IMG/VR virus record: IMGVR_UViG_3300020478_000016
Coordinates: 1-42,759 of that record
DNA: 42,759 nt
Reading direction: 5' to 3' (one strand)
Origin: a virus
Below the pieces are notes generated by a model that was given only the letters and a program-made list of their open reading frames with translations, made no database searches and had not been told where the DNA came from. The translations under genes were made by a program, and so were the position numbers. This document shows positions 35,586 to 40,184 of this stretch, one piece after another (the stretch's first letter is position 1; each line of letters opens with the position of its first letter).

Positions 35586-35666
35586 GTTTTCCACAGGTAG
35601 TTTTCCACAACTTTTAATAAACCTGTGGAAAACTCTATGTTTTTATAAATGGTTTAAAAAACATAG
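35586..35666. other. Origin-like element: DnaA-box cluster plus AT-rich inverted repeat
   Basis: The 332 nt between 35547 and 35879 hold no convincing gene. Here GTTTTCCACAGGT (35586-35598) and its perfect inverse (35621-35633) flank a third TTTTCCACA (35601-35609). Next comes a 10-bp AT-rich inverted repeat, CTATGTTTTT (35635-35644) with AAAAACATAG (35657-35666). DnaA-type boxes next to a meltable AT-rich stretch are the layout of bacterial origins; a phage origin is inferred, not shown. Confidence 0.5.
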
Positions 35667-35791
35667 TATGTGTGAACTAATCATTAAGAATGTGCGGGGT
35701 TGTAGCAGTCTTGGCGTACCGCCCATCATTTGTCAATCCTCTGTTACATTCTGACATTATCACAGAAACTTCACAATGTGGCACAGCGTAG

Positions 35792-35820
35792 TTGACAGAT
35801 TTTGAGTTTTCTGGTATTAT
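35792..35820 (+). promoter_or_regulatory. Near-consensus sigma-70 promoter
   Basis: TTGACA, a 17-nt spacer, then TATTAT with a TGG extended -10. The best promoter in the window, 60 nt upstream of the 88-aa KTSC-like gene. AAGTACAAAAAG follows the -10 by 4 nt. Confidence 0.8.
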
Positions 35821-35879
35821 AAGAAAGTACAAAAAGACAAAAAGTTCAAAAACTCACTTTTTTAAAAACTGAAAGTATT

Positions 35880-36146
35880 ATGAAACTTAAGGAACCAACC
35901 TTTAGTGGATTTGATAGTTCTGCTATTAAATCTATTTCATTTAACAACAATTTGTGTGAAATAGTGTTCAAATCTAGTGATAAATGTTATAATTACACAG
36001 TAAATGATAACAATTTCGTAAAAACAGTCGAAAAGACTATCAAAGACGGTGAATCTATTGGAAAACTAGTAAATAATGCAATAAAAGCAAATAAACTAGA
36101 AATAATTGAATATTCCACTGATAAACTAAATAAAACTGTAGTATAA
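35880..36146 (+). CDS. KTSC-like domain protein, 88 aa
   Basis: FDSSAIKSISFNNNLCEIVF and YNYTVNDNNFVKTVEKTIKD resemble the KTSC domain (an 'S-S-x-I' start, a central beta hairpin and an aromatic 'Y-x-Y'), a small domain of unknown function found in bacteria and phages. It is driven by the strongest promoter of the window and so is probably an immediate-early gene. The second half (NFVKTVEKTIKDGESIGKLV) resembles that of the late 88-aa protein at 39,591. Confidence 0.6.
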   Translation: MKLKEPTFSGFDSSAIKSISFNNNLCEIVFKSSDKCYNYTVNDNNFVKTVEKTIKDGESIGKLVNNAIKANKLEIIEYSTDKLNKTVV

Positions 36147-36154
36147 TTACTATT

Positions 36155-36313
36155 ATGTCTAGGAAAACACGTAATAATCATGATTCATTCAGTAAAATGA
36201 ATGAAATACGAGTTGATTACGAAGATTATGGATATGAGATACAAAATAGTAACAGACAAAAGAAACACAAGGAGCATAAGTTTAAGAAAAGAGAATACGA
36301 TTACGATGACTAA
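36155..36313 (+). CDS. Small charged protein, 52 aa
   Basis: MSRKTRNNHDSFSKMNEIRV, a central acidic YEDYGYE, then a very basic QKKHKEHKFKKREY tail. Could bind RNA or DNA by charge. A TATAAT at 36142-36147 just upstream might give it a separate start. Unknown family. Confidence 0.52.
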   Translation: MSRKTRNNHDSFSKMNEIRVDYEDYGYEIQNSNRQKKHKEHKFKKREYDYDD

Positions 36314-36336
36314 CTAAAGAGTATATTTGTACTACC

Positions 36337-36358
36337 TGTGGAAAACTATTTTTCCACA
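36337..36358. repeat. Inverted DnaA-box pair (intergenic)
   Basis: TGTGGAAAA and TTTTCCACA separated by exactly 4 nt: a 22-bp palindrome that can also form a 9-bp hairpin. The same geometry recurs at 36854-36875. Confidence 0.75.
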
Positions 36359-36370
36359 AGCAAGGGAGGA

Positions 36371-36393
36371 CAGTTGAGAAACTGGACTTTTTT
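36371..36393 (+). terminator. Small hairpin/T-tract terminator
   Basis: CAGTT-GAGA-AACTG stem-loop followed by GAC and six T. A related sequence recurs at 36889-36908 and 37314-37332 in front of the larger terminators. Confidence 0.5.
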
Positions 36394-36441
36394 GTGACAA
36401 ACGCTTAACAATTGGCATGTTGTCAACCCCCTGGGGTGTAT

Positions 36442-36447
36442 AATTAA
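36442..36447 (+). promoter_or_regulatory. Early promoter -10 for the histone-like gene
   Basis: TATAAT, with GAGTTCAAATGAATTTC beginning 4 nt after it. No good -35 at 17 nt. The 13-nt leader piece TCAAATGAATTTC (36456-36468) is repeated at 38095-38107. Confidence 0.6.
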
Positions 36448-36470
36448 AGAGTTCAAATGAATTTCATTTC

Positions 36471-36893
36471 ATGCCAACCAAGTCAACCGCAGTTTCTACA
36501 ACCAAAGCACGTCCAGCACGTCGCCGCCGTTCAACTGCCAAGACTACGACCAAACCAGTTGCCAAAGTGTCCACCACCAAAGCAACAAAACCCACTGCTC
36601 CCAAACTTATGGAACAACCCAAGGTCATTACCACATCATTCAAAAATGGTGAAGCGTACAACAAACAGGTTGAGTGGGTAAAACCAGAGGTAGATCTGAT
36701 CTCCTTTGATTCCTACAGAAAGGATTTCCACAATCGCATGTTGGTCCACAATTATGAGTGTCACATGCTGGTTGAGGATCTCAAGAAAGCATACCACGCT
36801 TCAACACCTTTCATCAAGAAGTCGTTAGACTTTCTTCAGGTTCAGTACAAGGTTGTGGAAAAACAGTTTTCCACAGTCTCGACAACCAATTGA
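36471..36893 (+). CDS. Histone H1-like DNA-binding protein, 140 aa
   Basis: The first ~50 residues are a Lys/Arg/Thr/Ala/Pro tail (TTKARPARRRRSTAKTTTKP, VAKVSTTKATKPTAPKL) like the tails of eukaryotic H1 and bacterial H1-like proteins. The remaining ~90 residues are a mixed helical domain (FKNGEAYNKQVEWVKPEVDL, VEDLKKAYHASTPFIKKSLD). It probably coats or compacts DNA. It has its own promoter and terminator, is more GC-rich than the virion genes, and contains an inverted pair of DnaA-type boxes near its 3' end. No specific family is claimed. Confidence 0.65.
   Translation: MPTKSTAVSTTKARPARRRRSTAKTTTKPVAKVSTTKATKPTAPKLMEQPKVITTSFKNGEAYNKQVEWVKPEVDLISFDSYRKDFHNRMLVHNYECHMLVEDLKKAYHASTPFIKKSLDFLQVQYKVVEKQFSTVSTTN
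36854..36875. repeat. Inverted DnaA-box pair (inside a gene)
   Basis: TGTGGAAAA-N4-TTTTCCACA within the 3' end of the histone-like gene, with the same 4-nt gap as the intergenic pair at 36337-36358. Confidence 0.75.
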
Positions 36894-36914
36894 GAAACTG
36901 TCCTTTTTTGTTAC

Positions 36915-36940
36915 AACCCCGTTACATACGGGGTTTTTTT
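36915..36940 (+). terminator. Rho-independent terminator
   Basis: 8-bp stem AACCCCGT/ACGGGGTT with a 5-nt loop and a run of T, 22 nt after the histone-like gene. Confidence 0.85.
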
Positions 36941-36954
36941 ATGTCTTGCCGTGG

Positions 36955-36960
36955 TATCCT
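36955..36960 (+). promoter_or_regulatory. Candidate -10 after terminator
   Basis: TATCCT preceded by TGG (extended -10), 14 nt beyond the terminator T-tract, with GGGTAGTCAACC 4 nt downstream. 26 nt before the 107-aa gene. Confidence 0.45.
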
Positions 36961-36985
36961 TAAGGGGTAGTCAACCAATTTTCAC

Positions 36986-37309
36986 ATGCGTAAGATTGAG
37001 TCAGAGATGCAAGCAGCAATTGCCGAGCGTCGCAACTGGTCTAAATCTAACACCTGCGTCAGCGTTGATAGTGACAACAACACAACCGTCACACTACATG
37101 GAAACACAATTGCCACAATTTTTAACAATGGTGACATGCGTCTTTCATCGTGCGGTTGGGAAACTGTCACAACCAAGTCAAGACTAAACGCTATCCTTGA
37201 TGTGTTTTTCCACAGGTTAGGGATCTGGCAAAAGGACTTCACTTGGTACATCGGACACCATGACGGTCAAGTCGATGAGTTCTACGATGGTTACGAGATC
37301 GTTAGGTGA
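36986..37309 (+). CDS. Conserved phage/cyanobacterial-type protein, 107 aa
   Basis: MRKIESEMQAAIAERRNWSK, SVDSDNNTTVTLHGNTIATI and the motif WETVTTKSRLNAILDVFFHR. The combination of an N-terminal helix with NW, a TVxLHGNxIA hairpin and TTKSRLNAIL is, from memory, widespread in phages and some cyanobacteria without a known function. It is a self-contained transcription unit with promoter and terminator. Contains one TTTTCCACA (37206-37214). Confidence 0.68.
   Translation: MRKIESEMQAAIAERRNWSKSNTCVSVDSDNNTTVTLHGNTIATIFNNGDMRLSSCGWETVTTKSRLNAILDVFFHRLGIWQKDFTWYIGHHDGQVDEFYDGYEIVR
37206..37214 (+). repeat. DnaA-box-like TTTTCCACA in the 107-aa gene
   Basis: Exact copy, followed by GGT as in the box at 35587 and the inverse box at 35624. 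Confidence 0.7.
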
Positions 37310-37337
37310 CAGTTGACAAACTGGTCTTTTTTACAAC

Positions 37338-37362
37338 AAACCCGTTACAAACGGGTTTTTTT
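37338..37362 (+). terminator. Rho-independent terminator
   Basis: AAACCCGT/ACGGGTTT stem with loop TACAA, then seven T counting those paired. Nearly the same loop as the terminator at 36915. Confidence 0.85.
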
Positions 37363-37376
37363 GTGCCTTGATCTTT

Positions 37377-37382
37377 TATACT
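37377..37382 (+). promoter_or_regulatory. Candidate early promoter -10
   Basis: TATACT 14 nt after the terminator T-tract, with GAGTACACACG 4 nt downstream. The position expected for a -35 falls in the T-tract. Confidence 0.6.
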
Positions 37383-37407
37383 ATGGGAGTACACACGAAA
37401 GAACCAC

Positions 37408-37581
37408 ATGGTTGCCACTGACATCACTGTCACACTGACACCTGAACAGCATGGACTCATCCTAGACATGTTTTCCACAATTGCTGACCTTGGTTTGTAC
37501 GATGACCCTGTGGAAAACGAGCAGGACTCATGCCCTGACCTATTCGACAAAACATGGGATGCCGTCATCGCTGCCAAATGA
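37408..37581 (+). CDS. Small acidic protein, 57 aa
   Basis: MVATDITVTLTPEQHGLILD, then IADLGLYDDPVENEQDSCPD and FDKTWDAVIAAK. A strand-helix pattern followed by an acidic loop. Lies between its own promoter and terminator and contains two opposed TTTTCCACA boxes (37471, 37509). Function unknown. Confidence 0.6.
   Translation: MVATDITVTLTPEQHGLILDMFSTIADLGLYDDPVENEQDSCPDLFDKTWDAVIAAK
37471..37517. repeat. Opposed DnaA-box-like motifs in the 57-aa gene
   Basis: TTTTCCACA at 37471-37479 and TGTGGAAAA at 37509-37517, both exact and both inside coding sequence, facing the opposite way from the 4-nt-gap pairs. Confidence 0.7.
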
Positions 37582-37595
37582 CAAACCGTCCACCC

Positions 37596-37618
37596 AACCC
37601 CTTCGATGGGGTTTTTTT
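37596..37618 (+). terminator. Rho-independent terminator
   Basis: AACCCC/GGGGTT stem with a 6-nt loop, then seven T, 14 nt after the 57-aa gene. Confidence 0.85.
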
Positions 37619-37623
37619 GTGCT

Positions 37624-37629
37624 TATAAT
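37624..37629 (+). promoter_or_regulatory. Early promoter -10 fused to terminator
   Basis: TATAAT only 5 nt beyond the T-tract, so any -35 contact would fall on the terminator stem. AGGTCAACACGG follows 4 nt later. Confidence 0.6.
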
Positions 37630-37653
37630 TAGTAGGTCAACACGGGACACCAC

Positions 37654-37809
37654 ATGACCTGGTTTTCTGAACACCTTCTCAACCACGTCCACTGGATTTG
37701 GGTTCGCCTCTCCGAGGATGCACCACGTGACCCACTCCATCGCCACTTGACCTTGATTTTCGACATCGGGGTCCGTGATACAGTCAACTGGAGACTGGAC
37801 AATCAATGA
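37654..37809 (+). CDS. Small Trp/His-rich protein, 51 aa
   Basis: MTWFSEHLLNHVHWIWVRLS then DPLHRHLTLIFDIGVRDTVN. Rich in Trp and His, possibly amphipathic and membrane-touching. An isolated unit with its own promoter and terminator. Function unknown. Confidence 0.55.
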   Translation: MTWFSEHLLNHVHWIWVRLSEDAPRDPLHRHLTLIFDIGVRDTVNWRLDNQ

Positions 37810-37819
37810 ACTGACCACC

Positions 37820-37843
37820 AGCACCCTTCGGGGTGCTTTTTTT
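37820..37843 (+). terminator. Rho-independent terminator with UUCG loop
   Basis: AGCACCC-TTCG-GGGTGCT followed by T-tract: a 7-bp stem closed by the stable UUCG tetraloop, 11 nt after the 51-aa gene. Confidence 0.9.
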
Positions 37844-37848
37844 GTGCT

Positions 37849-37854
37849 TATAAT
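37849..37854 (+). promoter_or_regulatory. Early promoter -10 fused to terminator
   Basis: TATAAT 5 nt past the T-tract, GAGTACACAACG 4 nt later. The same TTTTTTTGTGCTTATAAT junction occurs at 37612-37629. Confidence 0.62.
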
Positions 37855-37882
37855 GGTCGAGTACACAACGCTACTGCCTTCT

Positions 37883-38032
37883 ATGCGTCGTCTCGCCAAG
37901 TTCAAGGGTTCCTGGGTTTGGTTCTACCATCAATTTAAGACTGGTCGCATCGATCAATCACGGATGGAAACCCTGGTTGCTGGTCCACCTGCTACAGCGT
38001 ACAGATCGATGAGCATCCTGAACGATTTCTGA
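37883..38032 (+). CDS. Small basic protein, 49 aa
   Basis: I chose ATG 37883 because the longer frame would start inside the previous gene and cross a terminator and promoter. MRRLAKFKGSWVWFYHQFKT, then GRIDQSRMETLVAGPPATAY. Very basic N-terminus with aromatic residues. Function unknown. Confidence 0.57.
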   Translation: MRRLAKFKGSWVWFYHQFKTGRIDQSRMETLVAGPPATAYRSMSILNDF

Positions 38033-38054
38033 ACCAGTCCACAAACTGTCCACC

Positions 38055-38077
38055 AAACCCCCAAACGGGGGTTTTTT
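38055..38077 (+). terminator. Rho-independent terminator
   Basis: AAACCCCC/GGGGGTTT stem with loop AAAC and a T-run. Confidence 0.88.
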
Positions 38078-38081
38078 CATG

Positions 38082-38087
38082 TATTCT
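38082..38087 (+). promoter_or_regulatory. Early promoter -10 fused to terminator
   Basis: TATTCT 4 nt past the T-tract; GAGTCAAATGAATTTC follows 4 nt later, matching the histone-like gene leader. Confidence 0.5.
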
Positions 38088-38111
38088 ATAAGAGTCAAAT
38101 GAATTTCTTCT

Positions 38112-38360
38112 ATGACTTGCACTGCTCCAGCACTCGACACCACCTACAACGGGTGGACCAACTACGAGACCTGGAACGTCGCCCTTTGGATCGGGAATGA
38201 TGAGTATTTATACCATCTTGCCCGTGGATGCAGCAACTACTCACGTTTCGTCGCTGCTGTTGAAGGTATCATGTGGGACACCCCCGATGGTGTCTCCCTC
38301 ACTGACCCAAAACTGGACATTGAGGAATTAGACGAGATGATCGACGAACTTCACGATTAA
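38112..38360 (+). CDS. Conserved 'NYETWNVALWI' phage protein, 82 aa
   Basis: TTYNGWTNYETWNVALWIGN is a signature I recognise from many phage and cyanobacterial small proteins (DUF7249-like, name from memory). SRFVAAVEGIMWDTPDGVSL and an acidic IEELDEMIDEL end follow. The function is not established as far as I know; the very acidic surface recalls antirestriction or inhibitor proteins (inference). Marked GC-rich codon use. Its own promoter lies upstream and a hairpin downstream. Confidence 0.75.
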   Translation: MTCTAPALDTTYNGWTNYETWNVALWIGNDEYLYHLARGCSNYSRFVAAVEGIMWDTPDGVSLTDPKLDIEELDEMIDELHD

Positions 38361-38374
38361 GTTTTGTTACTATC

Positions 38375-38391
38375 GGGGGCATTTCGCCCCC
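38375..38391 (+). terminator. GC-rich hairpin, terminator-like without T-tract
   Basis: GGGGGC/GCCCCC with a 5-nt loop, 15 nt after the 82-aa gene. No T-run follows, so termination strength is uncertain. Confidence 0.55.
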
Positions 38392-38399
38392 ATCTCGCC

Positions 38400-38405
38400 T
38401 ACAAT
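38400..38405 (+). promoter_or_regulatory. Candidate -10 box
   Basis: TACAAT just after the hairpin and only 6 nt before the ATG at 38412, so a transcript from it would be nearly leaderless. Confidence 0.4.
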
Positions 38406-38411
38406 ACACAC

Positions 38412-38597
38412 ATGACAAAAACACTCATCCACGGGAACGGTTTTTTTGCTTCCCCCAACATGGTCACCTTTGCCCAGCGCATGGTGGAGCAAGAAATCAA
38501 CCAAGCACGGATCAACCAAGAAATCCGTCAAGGTCTCCGACCCGCCCCACGCTCATTTGGTTACTCTCAAACCTGGAACATTTCAGATAGAGACTAA
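38412..38597 (+). CDS. Small basic protein, 61 aa
   Basis: I chose ATG 38412 since the longer frame covers the hairpin. MTKTLIHGNGFFASPNMVTF then QRMVEQEINQARINQEIRQG and a Pro/Arg tail. A helical middle and a basic end. Unknown function. Confidence 0.57.
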   Translation: MTKTLIHGNGFFASPNMVTFAQRMVEQEINQARINQEIRQGLRPAPRSFGYSQTWNISDRD

Positions 38598-38602
38598 CAA
38601 CA

Positions 38603-38767
38603 ATGGCAGCACAATCTCTCCGAATTCTTGGTATCTTCCTAGTCCTAATAGGAGGAATTAAAATCTTCAACGCTGCACAATCTGTCAGTGAAGATGTCAT
38701 TCAAGTACAACACACTAAATGTGAACAAATGAATGAAATCCTTCCTGGTTCATGCACAATGAAGTAA
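38603..38767 (+). CDS. Membrane-anchored or exported small protein, 54 aa
   Basis: MAAQSLRILGIFLVLIGGIK is an N-terminal hydrophobic helix after a basic residue; the rest (SVSEDVIQVQHTKCEQMNEI then PGSCTMK) is polar with two Cys that could form a disulfide in the periplasm. A strong terminator follows 9 nt after the stop. Confidence 0.58.
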   Translation: MAAQSLRILGIFLVLIGGIKIFNAAQSVSEDVIQVQHTKCEQMNEILPGSCTMK

Positions 38768-38776
38768 AGACTTATT

Positions 38777-38801
38777 AGGGGTCTTATGTGACCCCTTTTT
38801 T
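38777..38801 (+). terminator. Rho-independent terminator
   Basis: AGGGGTC/GACCCCT 7-bp stem, 6-nt loop TTATGT, then six T. Closes the early-gene island. Confidence 0.9.
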
Positions 38802-38833
38802 ATTCTAATCTCTCCACTATCTAACACAAACCC

Positions 38834-39427
38834 ATGACTCAATCTGTAATGACAAAGTATGACTTTTCAGATGTAATTCGTTTGTACAATGATACACTAA
38901 CCCCATTAGCAGAAAGTTATAAGAATTCAAAGAACTTGGGTGGCAAAGTAAGAGGAACTGTAGGTAGACTATATGAGAACATTGCTCATGCAATCATCCT
39001 GATGGTTAACCCTAACCTCACAGTATTGCACAACGATTATATTAACGTACCGTCACGCAGTGGTAGATACTTTAAGAAGACACAAGTTGATTTACATGTA
39101 TACAATAAGGACAAACTAATTCTTGTTATCGAAGGCAAGACATTTCTAGATAGTAGTATGTTAGATCGTGCAATCTCCGAGTTTGATAAGATTAGACGTG
39201 TGAAAGATAAAATGTTACCTTGCTGCGTATTTACAGGACAACAATGTGTATCAGAGGAGTCATTCTTATGGTTTCATGATGAACAACCGTTTGATCTCTT
39301 CGTTGTTAACGAAACCAAGAAACGTGACAGTAAATATCCTATCTTTCAGACATTAGACCCATTAGATGTAAACAAACTCACGCAATTTGCAGACTACGTT
39401 GATAACATCGTGCAACGCAGTTGTTAA
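38834..39427 (+). CDS. Candidate PD-(D/E)XK nuclease, 197 aa
   Basis: Residues 45-103 fit the restriction-endonuclease fold core: LYENIAHAIILMV (E48), then TQVDLHVYNKDKLILVIEGK with D86 and E100-x-K102 at the ends of a predicted hairpin, followed by a helix (SSMLDRAISEFDKIRRVKDK). The rest has a PCCVFTGQQC strand and a FDLFVVNE strand. The active-site set (E, D, ExK) is complete by eye. It could degrade host DNA, resolve phage DNA, or be a defence/counter-defence nuclease; no methyltransferase partner is seen. Specificity unknown. Confidence 0.62.
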   Translation: MTQSVMTKYDFSDVIRLYNDTLTPLAESYKNSKNLGGKVRGTVGRLYENIAHAIILMVNPNLTVLHNDYINVPSRSGRYFKKTQVDLHVYNKDKLILVIEGKTFLDSSMLDRAISEFDKIRRVKDKMLPCCVFTGQQCVSEESFLWFHDEQPFDLFVVNETKKRDSKYPIFQTLDPLDVNKLTQFADYVDNIVQRSC

Positions 39428-39447
39428 CAGTCAAATGACAGTAATTT

Positions 39448-39467
39448 GGGGTATTCGATGATACCCC
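39448..39467 (+). terminator. Hairpin after the nuclease gene
   Basis: GGGGTAT/ATACCCC with a 6-nt loop, 20 nt after the stop, with no T-tract. Probably ends or protects the nuclease mRNA. The rest of this 163-nt gap holds only the late promoter. Confidence 0.5.
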
Positions 39468-39529
39468 CGACCCGCCGAGCGAAAAAAGTACCGTCTTTGC
39501 AAGCTATAAACGTTTCCCAGCGACCTAGA

Positions 39530-39537
39530 TATAAATA
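39530..39537 (+). promoter_or_regulatory. T4-type late promoter for the baseplate operon
   Basis: Exact TATAAATA, 53 nt before the 88-aa gene that begins the late cluster leading to PAAR, gp25 and gp6. Confidence 0.82.
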
Positions 39538-39590
39538 GAAAGTGAAGTTACAAAAATTTCGCCCCAGAAAAAATTTCCCCAGAAAGTCAA

Positions 39591-39857
39591 ATGGCAACTA
39601 CTTTTACAATTCCTGCTGCACAACAAGCTCCCTATGCCAATCGATATGGAGAGGCACCAGCTGCCAGTGAGAGTGTAAGCAAAGTAATATTTAATGATAA
39701 TGATACAGTAACGGTCACGAAGGGTGGAACCGATACTAGTTTCGCAGTATGGGATAATACTCTCATTACGAAAGTTGAGACTGCTTTCAATGCTGGCGAT
39801 ACAGTCGGAGAAACTATTGCAGTTGCAATTAAAGATGGTGGTATCAAAGCATCATGA
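39591..39857 (+). CDS. Late small protein, possibly virion-associated, 88 aa
   Basis: First gene behind the late promoter. Starts MATTFTIPAAQQAPYANRYG, then VSKVIFNDNDTVTVTKGGTD and DNTLITKVETAFNAGDTVGE. The second half parallels the early KTSC-like protein (DNNFVKTVEKTIKDGESIGK), suggesting a shared small fold. No membrane segment. Late expression suggests a virion or assembly role. Confidence 0.6.
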   Translation: MATTFTIPAAQQAPYANRYGEAPAASESVSKVIFNDNDTVTVTKGGTDTSFAVWDNTLITKVETAFNAGDTVGETIAVAIKDGGIKAS

Positions 39858-40045
39858 AGGATTATGATCATTATTTGAATAGGCAAGCAGAAGTATTGAA
39901 CGAATTCGATAATTTCTGCGACCAATTCGAGCAACGTGCCTCGGAACAATTTAAAAATCCAAATAAACAAGATGAACGATTTGAACTCCTCCGAGAAATC
40001 ACCGACCATGAGCATCGAAATGGTGCTGGAGATGCTGACGAATAA
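39854..40045 (+). CDS. Small acidic helical protein, 63 aa
   Basis: ATGA overlap with the previous gene. Coiled-coil-like (YLNRQAEVLNEFDNFCDQFE, RFELLREITDHEHRNGAGD). Its 3' end overlaps the next gene out of frame. Unknown function in the late operon. Confidence 0.52.
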   Translation: MKDYDHYLNRQAEVLNEFDNFCDQFEQRASEQFKNPNKQDERFELLREITDHEHRNGAGDADE

Positions 40046-40184
40046 AATCGCCTTGCTGGAAGCAGAGATAGAGGGTTTAAAAAAACCCAACCTCATGTAT
40101 AAAAGACCAGGCGATGAAGAGCATGAGAAATTAACAGAGTATTTAGATGATGTAGAATTCAGACTACAAGTACTTGAGAGATAA
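40008..40184 (+). CDS. Coiled-coil-like small protein, 58 aa
   Basis: Starts at ATG 40008 (MSIEMVLEMLTNKIALLEAE) or earlier at ATG 39972; I prefer the shorter because it minimises the overlap. Heptad-like leucines run through IALLEAEIEGLKK, then YKRPGDEEHEKLTEYLDDVE. TAATG overlap with the next gene. Confidence 0.52.
   Translation: MSIEMVLEMLTNKIALLEAEIEGLKKPNLMYKRPGDEEHEKLTEYLDDVEFRLQVLER

Noticed and set aside
35560-35754. 64-aa forward reading frame in the non-coding gap
   Set aside because: It runs through the inverted repeats and DnaA-type boxes, has no ribosome site, and its composition (KTLCFYKWFKKHS, Cys-rich end) looks like translated non-coding DNA.
36457-36681. 74-aa Pro/Gln-rich frame starting at the leader ATG
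   Set aside because: Overlaps the histone-like gene in another frame; the Pro/Gln composition is the frame-shifted Lys/Thr/Pro tail. Only the leader ATG itself is kept as a question.
37540-37905. 121-aa minus-strand open frame
   Set aside because: Crosses two terminators and two promoters of the + strand array and has no recognisable domain.
38205-38212. TATTTATA (a late promoter if read on the minus strand)
   Set aside because: Lies within the 82-aa + strand gene and no minus-strand gene follows it.
39632-40096. 154-aa minus-strand open frame
   Set aside because: Covers three coupled late genes on the other strand; a hydrophobic shadow with no start signal.
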